Of a stretch of 64,000 nucleotides of DNA, positions 1 to 7,686 are shown in pieces. The translations under genes and the position numbers were made by a program. The stretch covers positions 186,001 through 250,000 of the forward strand of contig NZ_SPQK01000003.1 in assembly GCF_004570875.1 (NCBI RefSeq), in the 5' to 3' direction. Numbering within the stretch: position 1 is the stretch's first letter; each line of letters opens with the position of its first letter. The notes under the pieces are model-generated. The model ran no database searches and was not told where the DNA came from. It saw only the letters and a list, made by a program, of their open reading frames with translations. This DNA is from Blastococcus sp. CT_GayMR16 (GTDB taxonomy: Bacteria > Actinomycetota > Actinomycetes > Mycobacteriales > Geodermatophilaceae).

Positions 1-6
1 AGGCGG

Positions 7-22
7 GGTCTCGGGTGAGACC
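7..22. terminator. Small hairpin at window edge
   Basis: A perfect 6-bp stem (GGTCTC / GAGACC) closes a GGGT loop. It lies before the first gene and probably belongs to the 3' end of a gene outside the window. There is no T tract, so a terminator role is only a guess. Confidence 0.25.
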
Positions 23-75
23 GTCACCGGACAGCCCCCGTTCCAGCGGCGTGGGCCCGCGCAGACGGAGGCCTC

Positions 76-1329
76 GTGGGCGTCTCGACCTCACCCCGCA
101 CCCATGGGCGGGCGATGGTGCCGGTCCTGGCCGGGCTCACCGCGATCGGCCCGGCGACGTCGGACATCTATCTGCCCGCGTTCCCGGAGATGGCCCGCGA
201 CCTCGCGGCCAGCGCCAGCGAGATCCAGCTGACGCTGACCGCGAGCTTCGTGGGCCTGGGCGTGGGGCAGCTGCTCGTCGGTCCGCTCAGCGACCGGTAC
301 GGGCGCAAGCTGCCGCTGGTCATCGGCATGACCCTGTTCTGCCTGTCCTCGCTGTTGTGCGCGGTCGCTCCGTCCGCGGAGGTACTGCTGGTCTTCCGGG
401 TGATCCAGGGTCTGGCCGGGTCCGCCGGAGTGGTCATCTCGCGGGCCGTCGTGCGCGACCTCTACTCGGGGGTCGCCTTCACCCGGTTCTTCGCCCGGCT
501 CATGCTCGTCTTCGGTGTCGCCCCGATCGTGGCCCCGCTGGTCGGGACGGGGCTGCTCCGGCTGGGCGACTGGCGGATCATCTTCGTCGGGCTCGCCGTC
601 TTCGGCGCACTGCTCCTCCTCTCCGTGCTGTTCTTCTTCCGCGAGACCCTGCCAGCCGAGCGACGCATCCGTGGTGGCCTCGCAGTCACCGGACGGACGA
701 TGGGCGCGCTGGTGCGGCAGCGGGACTTCATGGCCTACACCGTCGGCAGCGCGCTGGCCTTCGCGGCGATGTTCAGCTACATCGGCGGCTTCTCGTTCGT
801 GGCCCAGGAGGTGCACGGGACGTCGAGCACCACCTTCGCGATCCTGTTCGGCGTCAACGCCGCCGGTTTCATCGGGGGGAGCCAGCTCGCCGCCCGGCTG
901 GCCGAGCGGATGCCCCAGCGGCGCATCGTCCTGTTCGCCGCGGGCCTGCAGGCGGTCGGCGGTGTGCTCCTGGCCGCCATCGTGCTGCTGGACCCGCCCG
1001 GGGGCGCCGGTCTCGGTCTGGCCGGCGTCGAGGTCGCACTCTTCCTCGTGGTCGCCGCGCTCGGCCTGATCGCCCCGTCTGCGACGGCACTCGCACTGGC
1101 CGAGCAGCACGCGGTCGCCGGCACTGCCGCCGCCGTCATGGGGACCATCCAGCTGGTCGTCGGCGGCCTCGCCGCACCGCTGGTCGGGCTCGGGGGCAGC
1201 GACACCGCCGTCCCCCTCGGCATCGTCATCGCCGTCGTGACCGTCGGTGGGCTGCTGGTGCTGAGCCGGAGCTCGAACGTGGAGGTCGCGACGACACCGG
1301 AGGACGAGGTCGTCGTCCCGCCCGCGTGA
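76..1329 (+). CDS. MFS multidrug efflux transporter, Bcr/CflA type
   Basis: A 417-residue protein with about twelve hydrophobic segments, the usual size for a drug:proton antiporter of the Bcr/CflA (DHA1) branch. The early sequence has the typical TSDIYLPAFP segment in helix 1 and the motif-A loop GPLSDRYGRK between helices 2 and 3 (about residues 73-82). It should sit in the cytoplasmic membrane and export small hydrophobic compounds; the substrate cannot be told. The GTG start at 76 is preceded by GGAGG at 67-71. It stands alone: the next gene begins after an intergenic operator region and looks separately regulated. Family assignment is firm, specificity unknown. Confidence 0.9.
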   Translation: MGVSTSPRTHGRAMVPVLAGLTAIGPATSDIYLPAFPEMARDLAASASEIQLTLTASFVGLGVGQLLVGPLSDRYGRKLPLVIGMTLFCLSSLLCAVAPSAEVLLVFRVIQGLAGSAGVVISRAVVRDLYSGVAFTRFFARLMLVFGVAPIVAPLVGTGLLRLGDWRIIFVGLAVFGALLLLSVLFFFRETLPAERRIRGGLAVTGRTMGALVRQRDFMAYTVGSALAFAAMFSYIGGFSFVAQEVHGTSSTTFAILFGVNAAGFIGGSQLAARLAERMPQRRIVLFAAGLQAVGGVLLAAIVLLDPPGGAGLGLAGVEVALFLVVAALGLIAPSATALALAEQHAVAGTAAAVMGTIQLVVGGLAAPLVGLGGSDTAVPLGIVIAVVTVGGLLVLSRSSNVEVATTPEDEVVVPPA

Positions 1330-1353
1330 TGGTCGTGGTCCGCGACGGCGCGA

Positions 1354-1415
1354 TGACGTCATATTGCCGTCACTGACACTTGTGTTGACGTCATAGGAGT
1401 GCCATGCTGACGTCA
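1354..1415 (+). promoter_or_regulatory. Three TGACGTCA palindromes (operator array)
   Basis: The 8-bp palindrome TGACGTCA occurs at 1354-1361, 1386-1393 and 1408-1415. Start-to-start spacings are 32 and 22 bp, close to three and two helical turns, so the sites face the same side of the DNA. The last A of the third copy is the A of the ATG start codon of the ribbon-helix-helix gene. RHH proteins commonly bind short palindromes cooperatively and repress their own operon, so this is most simply the autoregulatory operator. Binding is inferred, the repeats are seen. Confidence 0.6.
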
Positions 1416-1972
1416 TGGACCTCTCCCCCTATGTCGACCAGCTGCGGCGGGAGCTCGTGGCCACCGCCGATGTCGGCGGCGACGAGGCACGCGCCCTCGC
1501 GGAACGGCTGACCGCGCCGCTCGAGGCATCGCTGCGACTCGCCCTCCTGAGCGCCCTCTCCACGGCCGCCGAGGAGATCACCAGCCAGCTGGCGCCCGGC
1601 GCGGTCGACGTCCGCCTGCGCGGCGGTGACATCGGCTTCGTCGTCACCGGCCCGAGGCACGACCTCATCGATGACGACCGGGGCCCGGCCGACGCGCCCG
1701 CCCCGGCCACCGGATCCGAGCCCCCGCCCGCTCCCCCGTCGTCCGCACCCGGTCCGGACCCCGACGAGGGCGCCACCGCGCGGATCACCCTGCGCATCCC
1801 GGAGCAGCTCAAGTCCCGGGTCGAGGACGCCGCGGCCCGTGAGGGCTTCTCCGTGAACACCTGGCTGACGCGGGCGGTCACCCGAGGACTCGAGCCGGGC
1901 GACGCCGGCGGCTCAACCGATCGACGCCGGGGCAAGTGGTCGGGCCAGCACTACTCCGGCTGGGTCCGCTAG
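1415..1972 (+). CDS. Ribbon-helix-helix (HicB/Arc-like) regulator of a DUF4097-ABC exporter operon
   Basis: 185 residues. The C-terminal part, about 122-165, reads as a ribbon-helix-helix fold (strand RITLRIP, helix EQLKSRVEDAAAREG, then FSVNTWLTRAV), as in HicB-type antitoxins and Arc/MetJ repressors. The N-terminal 80 residues are helical, followed by an Ala/Pro/Asp-rich linker. No toxin partner is next to it; instead it heads an operon with a DUF4097 protein and an ABC exporter, so a transcriptional regulator is more likely than an antitoxin. The only in-frame start after the upstream stop is ATG 1415; GGAG at 1396-1399 is rather far from it. Three TGACGTCA sites overlap the start region and probably serve autorepression. 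Confidence 0.75.
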   Translation: MDLSPYVDQLRRELVATADVGGDEARALAERLTAPLEASLRLALLSALSTAAEEITSQLAPGAVDVRLRGGDIGFVVTGPRHDLIDDDRGPADAPAPATGSEPPPAPPSSAPGPDPDEGATARITLRIPEQLKSRVEDAAAREGFSVNTWLTRAVTRGLEPGDAGGSTDRRRGKWSGQHYSGWVR

Positions 1973-2035
1973 CGACTCCGCCCACGTCCCCGGCGACCCG
2001 CCCAGGACGCCCTCCACCCGCAGAGGTCCGATCCC

Positions 2036-2827
2036 ATGCCGACGTTCGACACCCCCTTCCCCGTCCAGATCCGCACCGACGTCTCCGGCGGCTCCCTCCG
2101 GGTCCGCGCCGCCGACCGCTCCGACACCGTCGTCACGGTGCGCCCCAGCAACGAACGCAGCTCCGCCGACGCCCAGGCCGCCGACCAGACCCGGGTCGAG
2201 TACGCCGACGGGAAGCTGGTGGTGACCTCGCCCCGGCGTCCGCGGCTGCTCTTCTTCGGCAACATGCCGTCGGTCGACATCGAGGTCCTCGTCCCCGAGG
2301 CGTCGAGCCTCGAAGCGGTGCTGTCCGCCGGCGACGTCGACTGCGAGGGACGGCTCGGCGACGTGCGGATCGACAACCGTTACGGCGACATCCGCATCGA
2401 CCGCGCCGCGACGCTGCACGCCCGCACGTCGGCCGGCGACATCACCGTGGTGCAGGTCGACGGGGACGGCGAGGCGAGCACCTCCTACGGCGAGATCCGG
2501 GTCCGGACCGCCGGCGGAGACCTGCGACTGGACAGTGCCTGTGGCGACATCACCGTCGAGCGTGCACTGGCCTCGGTGGGTGCGACCACCAAGTACGGCC
2601 AGGTGAGCGTCCACCAGGCCGCTGCGGGATCCCTGGACCTCGCCACCGCCTACGGCAAGGTCGAGGCCGGCATCACCGAGGGCACCCCCGCGTGGCTGGA
2701 CCTGGAGTCCTCGTCCGGGAAGGTCCGCAACCAGCTGACGCCCTCCGACGCCCCGAGCGAGTCCGACGAGCCCCTCCGGATCCGGGCCCGCACCTCCTAC
2801 GGCGACATCGTGGTCCGGCGGGCCTGA
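2036..2827 (+). CDS. DUF4097 beta-strand repeat protein
   Basis: 263 residues built from short strand-turn units recurring as GD(I/V) with alternating hydrophobic residues (for example YGDIRI, AGDITV, YGEIRV, GGDLRL, CGDITV, YGQVSV, YGKVEA, YGDIVV), as in the DUF4097/DUF4098 family, which is thought to form a beta-helix-like adhesin fold. There is no signal peptide or membrane segment, so it is probably cytoplasmic. It lies 63 nt after the RHH gene and 44 nt before the ABC ATPase gene, with an SD-like GAGG before ATG 2036. In actinobacteria this family often accompanies DrrAB-type exporters; its biochemical role is unknown. Confidence 0.8.
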   Translation: MPTFDTPFPVQIRTDVSGGSLRVRAADRSDTVVTVRPSNERSSADAQAADQTRVEYADGKLVVTSPRRPRLLFFGNMPSVDIEVLVPEASSLEAVLSAGDVDCEGRLGDVRIDNRYGDIRIDRAATLHARTSAGDITVVQVDGDGEASTSYGEIRVRTAGGDLRLDSACGDITVERALASVGATTKYGQVSVHQAAAGSLDLATAYGKVEAGITEGTPAWLDLESSSGKVRNQLTPSDAPSESDEPLRIRARTSYGDIVVRRA

Positions 2828-2871
2828 CCCGCTTCCGCAGTCCTCCCCTCCCTCCGACAGAGAGCTGAGCC

Positions 2872-3831
2872 ATGTCCATGTCCAGTCCCCCGGCGATCTC
2901 GATCACCGGGCTCCAGAAGGCCTTCGGTGACCACGTCGTCCTCGACGGCCTCGACCTGACCGTCGCCGAGGGCACCGTCTTCGCACTCCTCGGCCCCAAC
3001 GGGTCGGGCAAGACGACCACCGTCGACATCCTCTCCACCCTCATCTCCGCCGACGCCGGAACCGTCCGTGTGGGCGGCGCCGACGTGTCCCGCGAGCCGG
3101 ATGCGGTGCGCGCCGCGATTGCCGTGACCGGCCAGTTCACCGCGGTCGACAACCTGCTCACGGGTGTGGAGAACCTGCGGCTCATGGCCGACCTGCACCA
3201 CCTGGGACGGCGTGAGGGTCAGCGCCGGGCCGCCGACCTGCTCGAGCGCTTCGACCTGGTCGAGGCGGCCACGACCACGCCCGCCACCTACTCCGGGGGC
3301 ATGCGGCGCAAGCTCGACCTCGCGATGGGCCTCATGGGCGACCCGCAGATCGTCTTCCTCGACGAGCCGACCACCGGGCTCGACCCGCGCAGCCGCCGGG
3401 CGGTGTGGGACGTCGTCCGCGGCCTGGTCGCCGACGGCGTCACGGTCCTGCTCACCACGCAGTACCTGGAGGAGGCCGACCAGCTGGCCGACCGGATCGG
3501 CGTCCTGAACGGCGGCCGACTGGTCGCCGAGGGGACCGCCGAGGAGCTCAAGCGGCTGGTCCCCGGCGGGCACGTCCGCCTGCAGTTCGACGGCGCCGAT
3601 GCCCTCGACCGTGCCGCCCGCGCGCTCGGGGTCGAGACCACCGATCCCGCCGCACTGGACCTGGAAGTGCCCAACGACGGCAGCGTGCAGGCGCTCAAGG
3701 CCCTGTTCGCCCGGCTCGACGAGGCCGCGGTCGAGGTGTCCGGGCTGACCGTGCACACCCCTGACCTGGACGACGTCTTCCTGGCCCTCACCGGCCGCCC
3801 GACCACCGACGAGAAGGTGCCCGCGCCATGA
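2872..3831 (+). CDS. DrrA-like ABC exporter ATP-binding protein
   Basis: 319 residues, the size of daunorubicin-resistance DrrA ATPases. Visible motifs are Walker A GPNGSGKTTT (about 42-51), signature YSGGMRRKLDLA (about 142-153), Walker B IVFLDEPTTGLD (about 161-172) and the H-loop region replaced by TTQYLEEAD, where the switch position is Q rather than H, as is usual in the DrrA family. The C-terminal 90 residues are the DrrA-type extension. It should couple ATP hydrolysis to the permease encoded next, whose ATG overlaps its stop in an ATGA. Substrate unknown; drug, lipid or antibiotic export are possible. Confidence 0.9.
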   Translation: MSMSSPPAISITGLQKAFGDHVVLDGLDLTVAEGTVFALLGPNGSGKTTTVDILSTLISADAGTVRVGGADVSREPDAVRAAIAVTGQFTAVDNLLTGVENLRLMADLHHLGRREGQRRAADLLERFDLVEAATTTPATYSGGMRRKLDLAMGLMGDPQIVFLDEPTTGLDPRSRRAVWDVVRGLVADGVTVLLTTQYLEEADQLADRIGVLNGGRLVAEGTAEELKRLVPGGHVRLQFDGADALDRAARALGVETTDPAALDLEVPNDGSVQALKALFARLDEAAVEVSGLTVHTPDLDDVFLALTGRPTTDEKVPAP

Positions 3832-4619
3832 CCACGCTCTCCTACACGCTCACCGACAGCGCGACGATGCTGCGCCGCAACCTCAAGCACGCGGTGCGGT
3901 ACCCGGTCCTCACGCTGATGGTCGCCGGCATCCCCGTCGTCCTCCTGCTGCTGTTCGTCTTCGTGTTCGGCGGCACCCTCGGGGCGGGACTCGGCGGGGT
4001 GTCCGGCGGCCGCGCCGAGTACGCCGACTTCCTCACGCCCGGGATCCTCGTGCTGGCGATCGCCAGCGCCGCCCAGGGAACGGCGATCTCGGTCGCCATG
4101 GACATGAACGAGGGCATCATCGCCCGCTTCCGGACGATGTCGATCGCCCGCGCGTCCGTGCTCACCGGGCACGTCGTGGGGGCCGTGGTCCAGACGCTGA
4201 TCGGCCTCGCGTTCGTCGTGGTGGTCGCCCTGCTGATCGGGTTCCGGCCCGACGCGAACGTCGTGGAGTGGCTCGCCGCGACCGGTCTGCTCGTGCTGGT
4301 CAGCTTCGCGCTGTCCTGGCTGTCGGTCGCGATGGGCCTCGCCGCCAAGAGCGTCGAGGGCGCCAGCAACCTGCCGATGCCCCTGATCCTGCTGCCGTTC
4401 TTCGGCAGCGGCTTCGTCCCGACCGAGACGATGCCCGCCGGGCTCCGGTGGTTCGCCGAGTACCAGCCCTTCACGCCGATCATCGACACCCTGCGGGGGC
4501 TGCTGACCGGCACGGCGATCGGCTCGAGCGCGGCCCTGGCCGTCGGCTGGTGCGTCGCCCTCGCCCTGGTGGGCTACCTCTGGGCGCGCTCCAGCTACGA
4601 CCGCCGTCCCGCCCGGTAG
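3828..4619 (+). CDS. DrrB-like ABC-2 exporter permease
   Basis: 263 residues with six hydrophobic segments (about 28-50, 63-85, 110-135, 145-170, 175-195, 232-253), the ABC-2 membrane domain pattern of DrrB proteins. It begins with ATGA overlapping the ATPase stop, so the two are translated together and form one exporter. It is the last gene of the operon begun by the RHH regulator; a strong hairpin follows. The exported compound cannot be read from sequence. Confidence 0.88.
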   Translation: MTTLSYTLTDSATMLRRNLKHAVRYPVLTLMVAGIPVVLLLLFVFVFGGTLGAGLGGVSGGRAEYADFLTPGILVLAIASAAQGTAISVAMDMNEGIIARFRTMSIARASVLTGHVVGAVVQTLIGLAFVVVVALLIGFRPDANVVEWLAATGLLVLVSFALSWLSVAMGLAAKSVEGASNLPMPLILLPFFGSGFVPTETMPAGLRWFAEYQPFTPIIDTLRGLLTGTAIGSSAALAVGWCVALALVGYLWARSSYDRRPAR

Positions 4620-4633
4620 GCCCGGACATGGAG

Positions 4634-4665
4634 CGGCCCCTGTCCCTCGCGAGGGACAGGGGCCG
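4634..4665. terminator. Bidirectional hairpin between convergent genes
   Basis: A perfect 32-bp palindrome (16-bp arms, left arm beginning CGGCCCCTGTCCC) lies 14 nt after the permease stop and 11 nt from the stop of the facing acyl-CoA dehydrogenase gene. No T tract follows on either strand, which is common for actinobacterial terminator hairpins. Confidence 0.7.
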
Positions 4666-4676
4666 TTCCAGTGCCG

Positions 4677-5876
4677 CTAGCGCTTGAGCGCGTAGGTCTT
4701 CAGCAGGCCGCGGCTGATGATCGTCTTCTGGATCTCGCTGGTGCCCTCACCGATGAGCAGGAACGGCGCCTCACGCATGAGCCGCTCGATCTCGTACTCC
4801 TTGGAGTAGCCGTAGCCACCGTGGATCCGGAAGGACTGCGTGGTCACCTCGGCGCAGTACTCGCTGGCGATCAGCTTGGCCATGCCGGCCTCGACGTCGT
4901 TGCGCGAGCCCGCGTCCTTCAGCCGGGCGGCCCGCACCATCATGGTGTGCGAGGCCTCCACCTTGGTCGCCATCTCGGCGAGCTGGAAGGCGATCGCCTG
5001 GTGCTGCGCGATCGGCTTGCCGAAGGTCTCGCGCTGCTGGGCGTACTGGATGGCCAGTTCGAAGGCCCGGATGGAGATGCCGCAGGCGCGGGCGGCCACG
5101 TTCACCCGGCCCACCTCGACGCCGTCCATCATCTGGGAGAAGCCGCGGCCCGGCGCCCCGCCGAGGATGTCGTCGGCCTTGGCCGCGAAGCCGTCGAACA
5201 CCAGCTCGGTGGTGTCGACGCCCTTGTAGCCCATCTTGTCGATCTTGCCGGGGATCGTGAGCCCCGGGAGCACCTCGCCGAAGCCGGCGGGCTTCTCGAT
5301 GAGGAAGGTCGTGAGGTTCTGGTGGGGCTTCTCGGCGCCCTCGTCGGTGCGCACCAGCGCCGCGACCAGCGTGGAGCTGCCGCCGTTGGTCAGCCACATC
5401 TTCTGGCCGTCGATGACGTAGTCGCCGTCGTCGGTCTTCGTGGCCTTGGTGCGGATGCCGGCGACGTCGGACCCCAGACCCGGCTCCGACATCGAGAACG
5501 CACCGCGGACCTCACCGGTGGCCATGCGCGGGAGGAAGCGCTCCTTCTGCTCCTGCGTGCCGTGCTGCAGGACCATGTAGGCGACGATGAAGTGGGTGTT
5601 GATGACACCCGAGACGCTCATCCAGCCGCGCGCGATCTCCTCGACCACCAGCGCGTAGGTCAGCAGCGACTCCCCCAGACCGCCGAACTCCTCCGGGATC
5701 ATGAGGCCGAAGATCCCGAGCTCCTTGAGGCCGTCGACGATCTCCTGCGGGTAGATGTCGCCGTGCTCGAGCTCCTGGGCGTTCGGGATGATCTCCCGGT
5801 CGACGAAGGTCCTGACCGTGGACAGGATCTCCTGCTGGATGTCGGTCAGGTCCGCGGTCTGCGCGAGGCGGGTCAT
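4677..5876 (-). CDS. Acyl-CoA dehydrogenase (FadE19/short-branched-chain type)
   Basis: 399 residues, full length for the family. It carries the FAD/substrate signature FSMSEPGLGSDVAG (about 130-143), the loop KMWLTNGG, the C-terminal IHGGYGYSKEYEIERLMREA signature and EGTSEIQ, whose Glu is the usual catalytic base. It should oxidise an acyl-CoA to the 2-enoyl-CoA, passing electrons to ETF. The ATG at 5876 has a good SD (GGAGGA). A CitE-like lyase gene lies about 0.7 kb upstream on the same strand and carries the same motif before its start; in mycobacteria FadE19 and a CitE homologue belong to the leucine/branched-chain locus, so a branched-chain acyl-CoA substrate is my inference. Confidence 0.88.
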   Translation of the reverse strand: MTRLAQTADLTDIQQEILSTVRTFVDREIIPNAQELEHGDIYPQEIVDGLKELGIFGLMIPEEFGGLGESLLTYALVVEEIARGWMSVSGVINTHFIVAYMVLQHGTQEQKERFLPRMATGEVRGAFSMSEPGLGSDVAGIRTKATKTDDGDYVIDGQKMWLTNGGSSTLVAALVRTDEGAEKPHQNLTTFLIEKPAGFGEVLPGLTIPGKIDKMGYKGVDTTELVFDGFAAKADDILGGAPGRGFSQMMDGVEVGRVNVAARACGISIRAFELAIQYAQQRETFGKPIAQHQAIAFQLAEMATKVEASHTMMVRAARLKDAGSRNDVEAGMAKLIASEYCAEVTTQSFRIHGGYGYSKEYEIERLMREAPFLLIGEGTSEIQKTIISRGLLKTYALKR

Positions 5877-5906
5877 GGATCTCCTCCGGGACTCCGGTGT
5901 CCGTAG

Positions 5907-5920
5907 TTACTCGTCAGTAT
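5907..5920. promoter_or_regulatory. TetR-type operator-like motif before acyl-CoA dehydrogenase
   Basis: TTACTCGTCAGTAT: half-sites TACT and AGTA around CGTC, 31-44 bp upstream of the acyl-CoA dehydrogenase ATG. A close match (TTACCGGAGAGTA) lies at the same distance from the CitE-like gene at 7553-7565. TTACT-N-AGTAA palindromes are typical TetR-family targets in actinobacterial acyl-CoA catabolism. No TetR gene is in the window. Confidence 0.45.
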
Positions 5921-6056
5921 GGGGTACCGCGGGTCGGCGTCCCGGGTGTGCCTGCTCACGCCCGGTCGGGGGATCCCCGCGCGCCGGACGCCGTGCCGTC
6001 CCCGAGATCGTGGTGGAGTACGCCCTGATCGGCGACCGCTGGACGGGGAGGAACCC

Positions 6057-6482
6057 ATGAGCACGAGCGACGAGAACCTCTACCGCGGCGACCCCCCACC
6101 GCCGCCGTCCGTCCCGCCCGCCTACGGCCCGCCACCCGGCCAGCCCCCGGCACCCGGGTACGGCCCGCCCCCCGGCTACGGGCAGCAGCCCTACGGAGCC
6201 CCGCCCGGGTACGGCCCGCCGCCGGGCTACCCGATGCCGTACGGGCGGCCGACGAACACGATGGCGATCCTCGCGCTGGTGCTGGCGTTCGTCTTCGCCC
6301 CGGCCGGCCTGATCCTCGGCATCGTGGCGCGCAAGCAGATCCGCGAGACCGGTGAGGACGGCGACGGGTTGGCGCTGGCCGGCATGATCGTCGGCGGCAT
6401 CTTCACCGCGATCTTCGTGCTGGTCATCGTCTTCTGGATCGTCGCGCTCGCCTCGATCGGCAGCGGGTCCTTCGGCCCCTGA
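6057..6482 (+). CDS. DUF4190 membrane protein with Pro/Gly/Tyr-rich N-terminus
   Basis: 141 residues. The first 63 are Pro/Gly/Tyr-rich with repeated GYGPPPG units and look disordered and cytoplasmic. The rest is a DUF4190 domain: two transmembrane helices (about 68-90 and 106-134) linked by an IVARKQIRETGEDGDGLALAG loop typical of the family. ATG 6057 follows GGAGG at the right distance; longer in-frame readings upstream lack a ribosome site. Function unknown; such proteins are common in actinobacterial membranes and often near septum or envelope genes, but nothing here ties it to its neighbours. Confidence 0.8.
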   Translation: MSTSDENLYRGDPPPPPSVPPAYGPPPGQPPAPGYGPPPGYGQQPYGAPPGYGPPPGYPMPYGRPTNTMAILALVLAFVFAPAGLILGIVARKQIRETGEDGDGLALAGMIVGGIFTAIFVLVIVFWIVALASIGSGSFGP

Positions 6483-6525
6483 AAGGAACCCGACCCACTC
6501 ACCCTCGCACGCTCGGGGCGAGCCT

Positions 6526-6554
6526 CCGGACGGGGCCTTCCAGCCCCTGTCCGG
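6526..6554. terminator. Hairpin between convergent genes
   Basis: CCGGACGGGG pairs with CCCCTGTCCGG across an 8-nt loop with a single bulged base. It lies 44 nt after the DUF4190 stop and 10 nt from the stop of the facing CitE-like gene, so it may end both transcripts. Confidence 0.5.
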
Positions 6555-6563
6555 GGGCACACC

Positions 6564-7517
6564 TCAGCCTTCGGGTGGGGTGAAGGACGAGGTGCGGTCC
6601 ATGCCCGCGGCGCGACCCTTGCCCGCGATGACCAGGGCCATCTTGCGGCTGGCCTCGTCGATCATCTCGTCGCCCAGCATCGCCGAGCCCTTCTTGCCAC
6701 CGGCCTCCGACGTCGCCCAGTCGTAGGCGTCGAGGATCAGCTCGGCGTGGTCGTAGTCCTCCTGGGACGGCGCGTAGATCTCGTTGGCCGCGTCGATCTG
6801 CCCGGGGTGCAGCACCCACTTGCCGTCGAAGCCGAGCATCGCCGACCGCTTGGCGACCTCCTCGAAGGCGGGCACGTCGCGGACCTGCAGGAAGGGGCCG
6901 TCGATGGCCTGCACGCCGCGGGCACGGGCGGCCATGAGGATCTGCATGAGGATGTAGTGGAACGGGTCGCCCGGGTAGTCCGGGTGCAGGGCGCCGACCA
7001 CCAGCGACTTCATGTTGATGCTGGCCATGAAGTCGGCCGGCCCGAAGATGATCGTCTCGATCCGGTCGCTGGCGAACGCGATGTCGTTGACGTTGATCAG
7101 GCCCTGGGCCGTCTCGATCTGCGCCTCGATGCCGATGCGGCCGACCTCGAGGCCGTTGGCCTTCTCGATCTGGGTGAGCAGCAGATCCAGCGCCTTGACC
7201 TGGGCGGCGTCCTGGACCTTGGGCAGCATGATCGCGTCGAGCTCGGCGCCGGCGCCGCCGACGACCTCGAGCACGTCCTGGAAGGTCCACTCCGTCGTCC
7301 AGTCGTTGACCCGGACGGTGCGGATCTTGTCGCCCCAGCCGCCCTCGTTCAGCGCCGCGACGATGTTCTTGCGGGCACCGGGCTTGGCCAGCGGCGCGCA
7401 GGCGTCCTCGAGGTCGAGGAACACCTGGTCGGCCGGGAGGCCCTTCGCCTTCTCGAGGAAGCGCGGGTTGCTGCCGGGGACGGCCAGGTTGGAACGACGG
7501 GATCGGAGCTCGGCCAC
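6564..7517 (-). CDS. HpcH/HpaI aldolase, CitE-like CoA-ester lyase
   Basis: 317 residues, matching the citrate-lyase beta/malyl-CoA lyase family. Recognisable parts are the start RRSNLAVPGSNPRFLEKA, the metal/substrate loop DQVFLDLEDACAP (about 30-42), the IGIEAQIETAQGLINV strand bearing the metal-binding Glu, the FGPADFMAS segment and the C-terminal GKWVLHPGQI. Its length and the late ILDAYDWA helix fit stand-alone lyases acting on malyl- or methylmalyl-CoA-type esters rather than citrate lyase subunits. Mg2+-dependent C-C cleavage or condensation of a 3-hydroxyacyl-CoA is expected. It shares an operator-like motif with the acyl-CoA dehydrogenase gene downstream, suggesting joint control in branched-chain acyl-CoA breakdown (inference). 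Confidence 0.85.
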   Translation of the reverse strand: MAELRSRRSNLAVPGSNPRFLEKAKGLPADQVFLDLEDACAPLAKPGARKNIVAALNEGGWGDKIRTVRVNDWTTEWTFQDVLEVVGGAGAELDAIMLPKVQDAAQVKALDLLLTQIEKANGLEVGRIGIEAQIETAQGLINVNDIAFASDRIETIIFGPADFMASINMKSLVVGALHPDYPGDPFHYILMQILMAARARGVQAIDGPFLQVRDVPAFEEVAKRSAMLGFDGKWVLHPGQIDAANEIYAPSQEDYDHAELILDAYDWATSEAGGKKGSAMLGDEMIDEASRKMALVIAGKGRAAGMDRTSSFTPPEG

Positions 7518-7552
7518 GGTGCCTCCGCTGATCGATGGGGTCGGATAGTCGG

Positions 7553-7565
7553 TTACCGGAGAGTA
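7553..7565. promoter_or_regulatory. Second TTAC-N5-AGTA motif, before the CitE-like gene
   Basis: TTACCGGAGAGTA lies 36-48 bp upstream of the CitE-like start. It has the same 13-bp frame as TTACTCGTCAGTA before the acyl-CoA dehydrogenase (8 fixed outer positions agree) and nearly the same distance from its gene. Confidence 0.4.
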
Positions 7566-7686
7566 GCGACGGCGGAATCGCGTCGCGCTCCGGCCGATAC
7601 CCGCCCCCGCCCGCCGACGGCGCGGTTGTGGTCGATGACACGCACCGACTCGCCGGATCGGGCGACGTCACCTGCACGGTCGGACC

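Noticed and set aside
1385-1413. TTGACG at 1385 as a -35 box
   Set aside because: The base run is part of the TGACGTCA repeat and no acceptable -10 lies at 16-18 bp; the promoter cannot be placed with confidence.
1415-1972. HicB antitoxin of a toxin-antitoxin pair
   Set aside because: No HicA-like or other toxin gene is adjacent; context is an exporter operon.
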